64,000 nucleotides of DNA from positions 1-64,000 of the forward strand of contig JAUNGD010000011.1 of the NCBI GenBank assembly GCA_030524705.1, written 5' to 3'. Every line of letters begins with the position of its first letter. Position 1 is the stretch's first letter. The notes below the pieces were generated by a model. It was not told the DNA's origin. It made no database searches and saw only the letters and a program-made list of their open reading frames with translations. The position numbers and the translations under genes were made by a program. Below, one piece after another: positions 35,434 to 43,712 of this stretch. Source of the stretch: Lachnospiraceae bacterium (GTDB lineage Bacteria; Bacillota; Clostridia; Lachnospirales; Lachnospiraceae).

Positions 35434-36962
35434 TGTTTCGGATATTGGTAGCGGATGACGAAAAGGTAACAAGGCGGGGAATTGTTGCCATGCTGCAGCG
35501 GGGACTGAAGGAGGAGATCGAATGTCTGGAGGCAGGAAATGGTCAGGAGGCTCTGGAAATTGCCAGGCGTACGCTGATCCATCTGATCGTGACCGACATT
35601 TGCATGCCGCTTTTAAGCGGCCTGGAATTCGTGCAGGAGCTGCAGAAGACAGATCCGCAGACTACGGTGATTATTATTTCAGGATATGAGAATTTTGAAT
35701 TTGCAAAACAGGCGGTGCGTCTGGGGGTAAAGGATTACATCCTGAAACCGGTGAATAAGGAGGAGCTGCTGGGCATTGCGGAGAAATGTCTGGCGGATAT
35801 TCAAAAAAAGCAGATGGAGGCGCGGCAGCTCTATATAGAAAGCCGGCAGAATAAAAAGCTAATAGACTCCATTAAGCGGGAAAGCTTTCTGGAGCTGTTT
35901 TCGGGAAAGAGGATAAGCGAGTCCCTGGACAGGCTTGCATCCTTTGGGATAAGGCTGGATTCTCCTTTTTTTCAGTGCGCGATAGTGGAATACGAGATGA
36001 AGGAAGAATTCGATGAGGTGATAGATTTTGCTGTGGAAAACATCGTGGATGAAACACTGGAGAAATATTTCTCCGGATGGTTTTTGACGATTCCATACTG
36101 CAGAGGCAGTCTGGCATTCGTTGCTCAGATGGAGGAAATGGAGCAGTCGGAAGCAGCAGGGGCGGCGCTTTTGAAGGCGGTCCTGAACATCGAAAAATAT
36201 ACCAGAATAAAATCGGTGGTGGGAATGGGAAGTCTGGCATTTGAGCCGGAAAATATTTCCGTTTCCTTTGAAGAAAGCCGGTCTGCTGCGGAATTTAAGA
36301 TTTATGACGAAAACCGCAGGCTGCTTCTGTACAGCCAGATTCCCCCTGGGGAAATGGATGCGGAGGCTTTAAGTACAGATTTCGCCCATCTGTTCCGAAC
36401 TGCGGAGGAAGCGGAAATCTTATCTGTCTTCCATAAGCTGTTACGTATGCCGATGAGCATAGAGAGCATGAAGGGCCTGCGGAATGCTTATCATGAACTG
36501 TATCAGCTTGCTTCGGGACAGCTTTCGGACTGCCTTTCCTTTTCTCAATTGTGGAGTCCCTTTGAACTGCGAAGAGAAGCCGGGCGGATGGTGCAATGCA
36601 TAAAGGAAGTGCAGGAAAACGGAGAAGAGGAGGAAAACAATCAGCTGATTCAGGAGATTATTCGTTTTACGGTGAAGCATGTGACGGAGGATATTGATCT
36701 GAATTATATAGCGGAGCGCTTTGCCAAGACGCCCGGATACGTGGGAATGCTGTTTCGGAGAGGCGCCGGCTGCGGATTTAATGAGTTTGTCACAGGAGAA
36801 AGGATAAAAAAAGCAAAAAAACTCCTGAAGGATCCCACGGTTTCTGTACAGCGGGTGGGAGAACTCTGCGGATATTATAATCCAAAATATTTTTCCGTTG
36901 TGTTTAAAAAGGTAACCGGGATAAGCCCGAGAGCTTACCAGAAAGGGCAGGGGGAGAAATAG
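35433..36962 (+). CDS. YesN-type response regulator with AraC DNA-binding domain
   Basis: The 509-residue protein has a receiver domain with phospho-acceptor Asp55 (IVTDICMP) and lysine in LKPV, a long central part, and a C-terminal AraC-type double helix-turn-helix (FTVKHVTEDIDLNYIAERFA; VSVQRVGELCGYYNPKYFSV; FKKVTGISPRAYQ). The start overlaps the kinase stop. It probably activates the sugar genes downstream. Confidence 0.92.
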   Translation: MFRILVADDEKVTRRGIVAMLQRGLKEEIECLEAGNGQEALEIARRTLIHLIVTDICMPLLSGLEFVQELQKTDPQTTVIIISGYENFEFAKQAVRLGVKDYILKPVNKEELLGIAEKCLADIQKKQMEARQLYIESRQNKKLIDSIKRESFLELFSGKRISESLDRLASFGIRLDSPFFQCAIVEYEMKEEFDEVIDFAVENIVDETLEKYFSGWFLTIPYCRGSLAFVAQMEEMEQSEAAGAALLKAVLNIEKYTRIKSVVGMGSLAFEPENISVSFEESRSAAEFKIYDENRRLLLYSQIPPGEMDAEALSTDFAHLFRTAEEAEILSVFHKLLRMPMSIESMKGLRNAYHELYQLASGQLSDCLSFSQLWSPFELRREAGRMVQCIKEVQENGEEEENNQLIQEIIRFTVKHVTEDIDLNYIAERFAKTPGYVGMLFRRGAGCGFNEFVTGERIKKAKKLLKDPTVSVQRVGELCGYYNPKYFSVVFKKVTGISPRAYQKGQGEK

Positions 36963-37970
36963 ATGGGATATAAAAAAAGAATTGCGGCCTTATGCATGGC
37001 GCAGGCGGTTCTGGCGGCAGGATATACCGGAGATACGGCCTGGGCTGCGGAGGCAGCGGCAAGCCAGGAGGCGGAGACAAATCAGGCTGTGGAGGCAGCG
37101 GCAGGCCAGGAGGCGGAGACAAATCAGATTGCGGATTCTGGTATAAAGCTTGGTATTACGCTATACAGCCTTCAGAATGAATATACGGTACGCTTTGCCA
37201 ACGCCGCGGCGGATTATGCCGGGGAAAAGGGAATTGAGCTTCAGATCTATGACGGCAATTATGATGCAGAGCTTCAGATTAACCAGGTAAAGCAGATGCT
37301 GGAGGACGGAGTGGACGGGCTGATACTGAACCCCCAGGAGGCGGTAAGGTGCAGTGAATGTGTGGATGCCGCGGTGGAGGCAGGGGTGCCGGTGATTGCG
37401 GTAAATACCAGAGTGGAGAATGACGGCATCACCAGCTACGTCGGCTCGGATGATGTGGAAGCCGGGGAAATGATCATGGAGAGGGCGGCGGAGGCGCTGG
37501 CGGGGAAAGGGAATGTGGTGATCCTGGAGGGACCTCTGGGGCAGTCCGCACAGCTTGACCGTCTGCAGGGCATGAAGAATATCCTTAAAGAAAATCCGGG
37601 TATTCAGGTGATCGGAGACAAAACGGCTAATTGGTCCCGGCTGGAGGCTCAGACTGTCATGGCAAAATGGCTGGATACCTTTGACCGGATTGATGCCGTA
37701 GTAGCGGAAAATGACGATATGGCTCTGGGGGCAGTGCAGGCCATAAAAGATGACGGCCGGATTCCGGGGGAGGACATTCTGGTTGTCAGCATTGACGGCT
37801 CTGAGGATGCACAGGCCGCCGTACAGGAGGGCAGTATTCTCATGACGGTGTACCAGAATGCGGAGAAACAGGCCTGCGTGGCGATAGATGTTCTTCTGCA
37901 GGCTCTGGCGGGGGAGGAGGTTTATCCGGAATATCAGGTTCCGCTGACGCCGTATATGGTCTGCTCATAA
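36963..37970 (+). CDS. Ribose-type periplasmic sugar-binding protein linked to the two-component system
   Basis: The 335-residue protein is RbsB-like: GIKLGITLYSLQNEYTVRFA, LQINQVKQMLEDGVDGLILN, IAVNTRV, and VVAENDDMALGAVQAIKDDG. The signal peptide ends near AWA-AEA with no lipobox cysteine. After it comes a 14-residue repeat. It lies immediately behind the response regulator and has no permease, so it likely presents a sugar to the YesM-type kinase rather than to a transporter (inference). A strong terminator follows. Confidence 0.88.
   Translation: MGYKKRIAALCMAQAVLAAGYTGDTAWAAEAAASQEAETNQAVEAAAGQEAETNQIADSGIKLGITLYSLQNEYTVRFANAAADYAGEKGIELQIYDGNYDAELQINQVKQMLEDGVDGLILNPQEAVRCSECVDAAVEAGVPVIAVNTRVENDGITSYVGSDDVEAGEMIMERAAEALAGKGNVVILEGPLGQSAQLDRLQGMKNILKENPGIQVIGDKTANWSRLEAQTVMAKWLDTFDRIDAVVAENDDMALGAVQAIKDDGRIPGEDILVVSIDGSEDAQAAVQEGSILMTVYQNAEKQACVAIDVLLQALAGEEVYPEYQVPLTPYMVCS
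37047..37130 (+). repeat. Two 42-bp in-frame repeats after the signal peptide
   Basis: Units 37047-37088 and 37089-37130 encode AEAAASQEAETNQA and VEAAAGQEAETNQI, a flexible linker between the cleavage site and the sugar-binding fold. Confidence 0.9.
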
Positions 37971-37993
37971 GAGTACATATATTTACAGGATAG

Positions 37994-38047
37994 AAAGGGT
38001 TTCATTTTGCGAATTGAAAAACTGATTCGCAAAAATGGAACCTTTTT
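37994..38047 (+). terminator. Intrinsic terminator
   Basis: A long hairpin pairs AAAGGGTTTCATTTTGCGAA with TTCGCAAAAATGGAACCTTT and runs into T6. It ends the two-component operon. Confidence 0.9.
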
Positions 38048-38157
38048 TTATATTTTTGAACCTTTTTTGTATCCGGCATTTTATAGAATAAAGCTACGAT
38101 TAACCGAAAGAAGCATTTTAAGAAAAATGAAATAAAAAGAAAGAGAGGTTAAAGAAA

Positions 38158-38925
38158 ATGCTTAAATACTATGGGGCGGATGCGGAATTTTCACTGGAAG
38201 GAAAAACGGCGATTATCACAGGAGGAGCGGCAGGCATCGGACATGCAACTGCAACGTTTTTTGCAAAGAAGGGAGTAAATCTGGTTCTTGCAGACTTAAA
38301 TCCGAATGTGGACGCAATGGCGAAGGAGCTTTCCGAAGCATCAATCGGTGTGGCAGGAGACGTCACCGATGACGATTACAGAAAGGAAGTTCTTGCAAAA
38401 GCGGTGGAGACCTTCGGGAAGGTAGATATTCTGGTCAACTGTGCCGGAATCGTGGCTCTGGAAAAGGCAGAAATTATCAGTGAAAAGGACTGGGACAGAA
38501 CGATGAATATCAATCTGAAGGCATCCTTTATGATGGCTCAGATGATGGGAAAATATTTTATTGATAACCAGATCAACGGCTCTATCGTGAACATGGCATC
38601 CCAGGCAGGTGTAATCGCCCTGGATAAGCACGTTGCTTACTGCGCGGCTAAGGGTGCAATCATTTCCATGACAAAGGTGATGGCTTATGAGTGGGGCAAA
38701 TACGGCATCCGGGTCAATGCAGTTTCTCCTACCGTAGTATTGACGGAGCTGGGACATAAGGCCTGGGACGGTCCTGTGGGAGATGCATTCAAGAAGGAAA
38801 TGCCGTCAGAGCGTTTCGCAGAACCGGATGAGATTGCAGGTACGATTGCCTTCCTCTGCAGCGGAGCAGCAGGTATGATCACAGGACATAATCTGTTGGT
38901 AGACGGCGGATATACCATTAAATAA
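38158..38925 (+). CDS. SDR-family sugar-alcohol dehydrogenase, candidate D-threitol dehydrogenase
   Basis: The 255-residue protein is a classical short-chain dehydrogenase: TGGAAGIG nucleotide loop, NCAG, catalytic serine in MASQAG and YCAAK (Tyr-x-x-x-Lys), and the C-terminal GHNLLVDGGYTIK. The aspartate in LADLNP after strand 2 favours NAD+. Known relatives oxidise tetritols or hexitols. Its neighbours are DhaK, DhaL and RpiB homologues, the gene set known for D-threitol use, so oxidation of a tetritol to erythrulose is my inference. AGAGAGG precedes the ATG. Confidence 0.88.
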   Translation: MLKYYGADAEFSLEGKTAIITGGAAGIGHATATFFAKKGVNLVLADLNPNVDAMAKELSEASIGVAGDVTDDDYRKEVLAKAVETFGKVDILVNCAGIVALEKAEIISEKDWDRTMNINLKASFMMAQMMGKYFIDNQINGSIVNMASQAGVIALDKHVAYCAAKGAIISMTKVMAYEWGKYGIRVNAVSPTVVLTELGHKAWDGPVGDAFKKEMPSERFAEPDEIAGTIAFLCSGAAGMITGHNLLVDGGYTIK

Positions 38926-39022
38926 CCGCAGAGATTAAAAAAGGAAAGGCAGAGCAGAAAAGAAAAACCGGAAAAATAAAAAAGCAGGGGATATTTTATT
39001 TGAGGACAGAAAGGAGAAAATA

Positions 39023-40018
39023 ATGCAGCGTATTTTAAATGATCCTGATGATATTGTAGATGAAATGCTGAAGGGTTTTCTGAAGGTACACAGTGATATT
39101 GTGGAGGCAGCGGAGAATCCCAGAGTGGTAAAGGTGAAAAAAATGAAGGAAAACAAGGTTGCCGTTGTAACGGGCGGAGGTTCCGGACATAAACCTGCGT
39201 TTATCGGATACGTGGGTGAAAATCTCTGTGACGCAGCGGCGGTGGGAGAAATCTGTTCCTCGCCTACGGCGGCGGCTTTTCTGGATGCCTTTAAAGCAAC
39301 GGATCAGGGACAGGGCGTTGCCTGTCTGTACGGAAACTATTCCGGCGACAACATGAACGTAAAAATGGCGGTGAAGATGGCGAAAAGAGCCGGAATCACA
39401 GTAAAGACCGTGGTGGCAAACGATGACGTTGCATCCGCTCCCAGAGATCAGAGAGAAAAAAGAAGAGGCGTTGCCGGAGAAGTCCTGATGTGGAAGGCCG
39501 GAGGAGCCAAGGCTGCAATGGGAGGTACTCTGGATGAGGTGATTGCGGCGGCCCAGAAAGCAATCGACAATACCAGAAGCGTCGGTATCGGCCTTACGCC
39601 GTGTACTCTTCCGGCGGTGGGACATCCGAACTTTGAAATTAAAGAAGGAACGATGGAGGTCGGAATCGGACATCACGGGGAGCCGGGAATTGAAGTATGT
39701 GAGATTGAGACGGCTGCTCAGATGGCAAAACGTATGGTTGACGTGGTTGTTCCGGATTATCCTTTTGCAGAAGGAGACGAGGTCGTTGTTCTGGTATCCG
39801 GACTCGGCGCAACGCCGGTAATGGAGCTGTATGTACTTTACGACGAAATTGACAAGCTCCTCCGGGAAAAAGGAATTAAGACTCATAAAGCGTATGTAGG
39901 AAATTATTTTACTTCCCTGGAGATGATGGGCGCCACCCTTACCATAATGAAGGTAGATGATGAGCTGAAGGAACTGATCGACATGCCTGCAAACAGTATG
40001 GGATTAACCCAGGTATAA
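39023..40018 (+). CDS. DhaK-type kinase subunit, candidate erythrulose kinase
   Basis: The 331-residue subunit has the DhaK signature VVTGGGSGHKPAFIGYVG and the covalent substrate-binding histidine at residue 218 in GIGHHGEPGIE, the same position as in E. coli DhaK. It binds dihydroxyacetone or a longer ketose as a hemiaminal. The operon lacks a DhaM phosphotransfer gene, so ATP rather than PTS phosphate may be the donor. The SDR and RpiB neighbours favour erythrulose as substrate (inference). AGAAAGGAG lies before the ATG. Confidence 0.9.
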   Translation: MQRILNDPDDIVDEMLKGFLKVHSDIVEAAENPRVVKVKKMKENKVAVVTGGGSGHKPAFIGYVGENLCDAAAVGEICSSPTAAAFLDAFKATDQGQGVACLYGNYSGDNMNVKMAVKMAKRAGITVKTVVANDDVASAPRDQREKRRGVAGEVLMWKAGGAKAAMGGTLDEVIAAAQKAIDNTRSVGIGLTPCTLPAVGHPNFEIKEGTMEVGIGHHGEPGIEVCEIETAAQMAKRMVDVVVPDYPFAEGDEVVVLVSGLGATPVMELYVLYDEIDKLLREKGIKTHKAYVGNYFTSLEMMGATLTIMKVDDELKELIDMPANSMGLTQV

Positions 40019-40042
40019 CAGGTTACATAGTAAAAGAAGAGG

Positions 40043-40690
40043 ATGGAAAATATGAGTACATTTAGAAATAGCGAAGGAAAGCCGATTTTGCTGGCAATGG
40101 TAAAGGCAATTCAGGAGAATAAGGATTATCTGGCGGAAGTGGACGGACTGATCGGCGACGGCGACCACGGCATGAATATGAACAAAGGCTTTACCGTATT
40201 TGAAAAACGGTTCGGCGACAAAGAATTCTCCTTCACCGAGGGTCTGGATGAGCTGGGAAATATTCTTTTTTCTGAAATCGGCGGTTCTATGGGACCGATC
40301 TATGGAACAATCCTGATGGATATGGCTTCGGAAGGGGAAGAGCTTGAGGTCATCGGTACGGCAGAGCTGGGACAAATGCTGGCTGCCGGTCTGAGCGGAC
40401 TTCAGGAAATCGTGGAAGCTCAGGTCGGAGACAAAACTTTGGTGGATACCCTGAGTCCGGCGGTGGATACCCTGAGAGCCGGAGCAGAAGCAGGAAAAGA
40501 CTTTCAGGAGGTTCTGGAGGAGATGAAAAAGGCGGCGGCAGAGGGAAGAGATTCCACTAAGGATATGGTTGCCAAATTCGGCCGTTCCAGCCGTCTGGGT
40601 GAGCGCTCCAGAGGAGTTCTGGATGCAGGCGCTACTTCCTGCTGTATCATCTTGACAGCAATGGCCGATTCCATTATCAGTCTGCTGTAA
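40043..40690 (+). CDS. DhaL-type kinase subunit
   Basis: The 215-residue subunit binds the nucleotide: DGLIGDGDHGMNMNKGF holds the metal-binding aspartates, ISEIGGSMGPIYGT-like and GRSSRLGERSRGVLDAGATS complete the DhaL pattern. Together with the DhaK protein 24 bases upstream it makes a two-gene kinase; relatives for erythrulose are usually fused K-L proteins. AAAAGAAGAGGATGG precedes the ATG. Confidence 0.9.
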   Translation: MENMSTFRNSEGKPILLAMVKAIQENKDYLAEVDGLIGDGDHGMNMNKGFTVFEKRFGDKEFSFTEGLDELGNILFSEIGGSMGPIYGTILMDMASEGEELEVIGTAELGQMLAAGLSGLQEIVEAQVGDKTLVDTLSPAVDTLRAGAEAGKDFQEVLEEMKKAAAEGRDSTKDMVAKFGRSSRLGERSRGVLDAGATSCCIILTAMADSIISLL

Positions 40691-40710
40691 TTCGAAGGGG
40701 GTGGCTGACC

Positions 40711-42444
40711 ATGACAACATGGGAAAGAGTAAAAGCAACTCCAAGATGTGACTGGCCTGTTGCCGACAGAGAGCTGTCAGGCGTAGGCAACTTTGTGGGG
40801 CTTTACGGCGGTGAACATATTGCAGCGACAGAATTTGTAATCGGTGCGACCTTAGTGCAGTATGGGTGCTCCGCCACTGATATTCTGATCGGTCTTGCAA
40901 TCGGAAATATTCTGGCGGTGCTTACGTTTACCTTTTTGTGTGCAACGATTGCTACAGATACAAGATTGACCCTTTACACCTATCTGTACAGGATTCTGGG
41001 AAAAAAGATGCAGAAGGTTTATAATCTGGTGTGGGGAATTGGATTTTCGGCCCTGGGAGCAGCGGGTATCTGTATCTCGGCAACGGCGATCCGGCGTGTT
41101 TTGAATGTTCCGATTCAGCATGAATGGTATCCGACCAGTATTAAGTTTGTATTGATCGTAGTGATTCTTGGAACGGTGATTACGATTATAGCCGCAAAAG
41201 GCTTTGAGGCGGTGGCAAAGTTTGCCTCCACCTGTGTGCCGTGGATGATCGTGCTTTTCTTCCTCGGTATCATCATTACGCTGCCGCAGCTTCTTGAAGC
41301 CACCGGGTTCGGCCCGATTCATTCCGCCGGAGATCTGATGCGCCTGCTCAATGAGCACGTATGGGTGGCGCAGCCTGTGGCGGACGGACAGAAGCTGGGC
41401 ATTATCCATGTAATCGGTTTTGCATGGACCTGCAATGTGGCGTGGCATTTTGCTTTGAATGATATGTCTCTGCTGCGTTTTGCAAAGAACTATAAGTATG
41501 GATTTACCTCGGCGGTGGGAATGTTCGTAGGACATTTCTTTGCATGGTTAAGTGCGGGCATCATGGGAGCAACTGCTTCTATCCTGCTGAGCACTCCTCT
41601 GGCAAATCTGGATTCGGGAGAAGTGACCTTTGCAGTGCTGGGCTATTCCGGGCTGCTGGCGGTTATTATTGCAGGATGGACCACGGCCAATCCTACCTTT
41701 TACCGGGTAACCCTTTCCCTGAATGCGATTTTCAAAAAACTCAGCCATAAGCAGGTGACGTATATCGCGGGATTCTTTATAACGCTGGCGGCGTGCTTCC
41801 CGATTGTACAGAGAGCGGCGGATATTCTCACCTTCCTGGGTCTGGCGGTGGAGGGAGTAGGCGCGATCTGTATTACGGAGCACTACATTTTCCCCAAAAT
41901 CGGATATACCAGATATTGGAACCTTTACAGGAAAAAGGATATTAACTGGGCGGCCACCCTATCCTGGGGAATCAGTATTTTGTTTGTGATTGCGATGATC
42001 ATTGCCCGTCCGATCCACCAGAATTTCTGGTTTATTCCGAACTACGTGATTTCCATGGTGAGCTACATTATTCTTGCAGGTCTCATGGGAGCGAAGGAGA
42101 AATATCCTGAGGAAGAGGCGGAGGAGATGGAATATGAGGCGGCGCTTCAGCGCTATGTCAACAATCTTCAGCCTGAAGAAAAGGAAAAGCCGGTTCCGGC
42201 CGCTGCAAAGGTATTGCGGGCTCTGGCGTTTGCAGACCTGGCGGTACTGGTGGCGCTTGGAATCGTCTGTTCCCTGGGAAATATGGACTTAGATTTGTTT
42301 AAAACAGCGGCATTCGGACTTTCTCTTGTATATTTCGTGTGCAACGGAATTTCCATGGTGATGATTTACCGGAAGGGGTCGGAAATTGACGAGAGAAGTG
42401 CGAAGGAAATTTTGGAAAGTGAGTATGATATAAAATGCGAATAG
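40711..42444 (+). CDS. NCS1-like (purine-cytosine permease family) membrane transporter
   Basis: The 577-residue protein has about twelve membrane helices. The start VGNFVGLYGGEHIAATEFVI, VWGIGFSALGAAGICISATA and WTTANPTFYRVTLSLNAI are in keeping with NCS1/cytosine-permease-like carriers, which normally move nucleobases with Na+ or H+. A long charged segment (EEEAEEMEYEAALQRYVNNL) precedes the last helices, an extension beyond the usual 450-500 residues. It sits between dhaL and rpiB-like genes, so the cargo is more likely a polyol, ketose or related compound than a base (inference). Confidence 0.8.
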   Translation: MTTWERVKATPRCDWPVADRELSGVGNFVGLYGGEHIAATEFVIGATLVQYGCSATDILIGLAIGNILAVLTFTFLCATIATDTRLTLYTYLYRILGKKMQKVYNLVWGIGFSALGAAGICISATAIRRVLNVPIQHEWYPTSIKFVLIVVILGTVITIIAAKGFEAVAKFASTCVPWMIVLFFLGIIITLPQLLEATGFGPIHSAGDLMRLLNEHVWVAQPVADGQKLGIIHVIGFAWTCNVAWHFALNDMSLLRFAKNYKYGFTSAVGMFVGHFFAWLSAGIMGATASILLSTPLANLDSGEVTFAVLGYSGLLAVIIAGWTTANPTFYRVTLSLNAIFKKLSHKQVTYIAGFFITLAACFPIVQRAADILTFLGLAVEGVGAICITEHYIFPKIGYTRYWNLYRKKDINWAATLSWGISILFVIAMIIARPIHQNFWFIPNYVISMVSYIILAGLMGAKEKYPEEEAEEMEYEAALQRYVNNLQPEEKEKPVPAAAKVLRALAFADLAVLVALGIVCSLGNMDLDLFKTAAFGLSLVYFVCNGISMVMIYRKGSEIDERSAKEILESEYDIKCE

Positions 42445-42911
42445 CGATTGGATGCGATGAGGCGGCATATGGCCTCAAGGTTATCATTATGAATCATCTG
42501 AAAGAAAAAGGAATTGAAGTGGAGGATTTCGGCGCCGACAAGGGAGAAGTGATTCTTTATCCCGATGTTGCGTACAAGGTTGCAGATCAGGTGGCGGCCG
42601 GAACGTATGAGAGAGCGATTCTGCTCTGCGGAACCGGAATCGGCATGAGCATCTGTGCGAACAAGGTTCCGGGAGTCCGGGCCGCGGTCTGCCATGATCC
42701 TTTTTCAACGGAGCGTTCCCGGAAGAGCAATGATGCACAGATCATGTGTATGGGGGAACGGGTCATCGGGCCGGAGCTTGCAAAATATCTGGTGGACATC
42801 TGGCTTGGATGCGATTTCGCCGGCGGCGGATCTGCGCCCAAGGTGGAGCGGATCAAGGAACTGGAGCAGGAGCATATCAGAGCTGCGTTATCAAAAAACA
42901 ATGCGGTATGA
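42435..42911 (+). CDS. RpiB/LacAB-family sugar-phosphate isomerase
   Basis: The 158-residue protein begins MRIAIGCDEAAYGLK and has the active-site cysteine region LLCGTGIGMSICANK plus the phosphate-binding HDPFSTERSRKSNDAQ. RpiB enzymes interconvert ribose-5-P and ribulose-5-P; homologues isomerise erythrulose-4-P to erythrose-4-P. Context favours the latter: SDR, then kinase, then isomerase feed the pentose phosphate pathway. The start overlaps the permease gene by 10 bases. A bidirectional terminator follows. Confidence 0.9.
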   Translation: MRIAIGCDEAAYGLKVIIMNHLKEKGIEVEDFGADKGEVILYPDVAYKVADQVAAGTYERAILLCGTGIGMSICANKVPGVRAAVCHDPFSTERSRKSNDAQIMCMGERVIGPELAKYLVDIWLGCDFAGGGSAPKVERIKELEQEHIRAALSKNNAV

Positions 42912-42955
42912 TGGAGAGTGCCGATGATATTAAAAGTATTCAAATTTGAAAGACT

Positions 42956-42990
42956 CAGGGGCTGTGACAAATCACAGCCCCTGTTACTAT
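42956..42990. terminator. Bidirectional intrinsic terminator
   Basis: CAGGGGCTGTGA (42956-42967) pairs with TCACAGCCCCTG (42972-42983). It lies between the convergent RpiB-like and aldolase genes, with T-rich flanks on both strands. Confidence 0.88.
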
Positions 42991-43003
42991 TACAAAATAA
43001 TAG

Positions 43004-43672
43004 TTAATTATTTGGGAACTTAATCTGGGAAGGATATGCCCATTTCTGGAGCTCTTCAAGCGGCATAATGGGCGCTTCTTTTCCGCCGTTTATTGCGAGA
43101 ATGTGATGATAAACCTCAGCCAGTTCTTCAATATAGCAGGCTTTCAGATAAGCGTTGTCTATGCTGTCTGCATCTACCGCCACCGCGCCGTGAGCACTCA
43201 TAAGGATGGAGTCGGCATCTTTCAGTGTAGAGGCAACGTTTTCAGCCAGCTGCGGTGTACCTGCACGTCCGTAAGGCGCCACCGGAATAGTATGATTTTT
43301 ATTGTTGATCGCCATCATTTCGTTGATAAAGGGCGGGATAGGCCTGTTCAGTGTAGCGAATACAGTAGCATATTTTGAATGAGTATGGACGATATTCCAT
43401 ACATCCGGACGGGCCTCATAAATTGCAATATGCATGAGAACCTCACTGCTGGGGCGCAGCCCTGTAATATTTTCGATTACATTGGCATTCATATCGATAA
43501 CGATCATATCATCAACAGTCAAAAGTTCCCGGTCAACTCCGGAAGGAGTCACAACGATGTAGCCGGTTTCTTTGTCGCGCATGGAAAAATTGCCGGCCTT
43601 GTGTTTGCAAAGTCCCTCTCGCTGCGCTTGACGGCCAATGCGGATTACTTCGGATTTCAGCTGTTCTAACAT
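43004..43672 (-). CDS. Class II aldolase/adducin-family protein (FucA/AraD-like)
   Basis: The 222-residue protein has GNFSMRD and SGVDRE at the phosphate pocket and zinc ligands in HTHSKY and a late histidine pair (EVYHHIL); the catalytic glutamate is in RPSSEVLMH. Members split fuculose-1-P or rhamnulose-1-P to DHAP and an aldehyde or epimerise ribulose-5-P. With the FGGY kinase upstream (40-base gap), cleavage of a ketose-1-phosphate is likely. AGGAGG precedes the ATG at 43672. Confidence 0.88.
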   Translation of the reverse strand: MLEQLKSEVIRIGRQAQREGLCKHKAGNFSMRDKETGYIVVTPSGVDRELLTVDDMIVIDMNANVIENITGLRPSSEVLMHIAIYEARPDVWNIVHTHSKYATVFATLNRPIPPFINEMMAINNKNHTIPVAPYGRAGTPQLAENVASTLKDADSILMSAHGAVAVDADSIDNAYLKACYIEELAEVYHHILAINGGKEAPIMPLEELQKWAYPSQIKFPNN

Positions 43673-43712
43673 GAGTAATATTCCTCCTTTAATTTTAAAA
43701 TAGTTTAATTAA

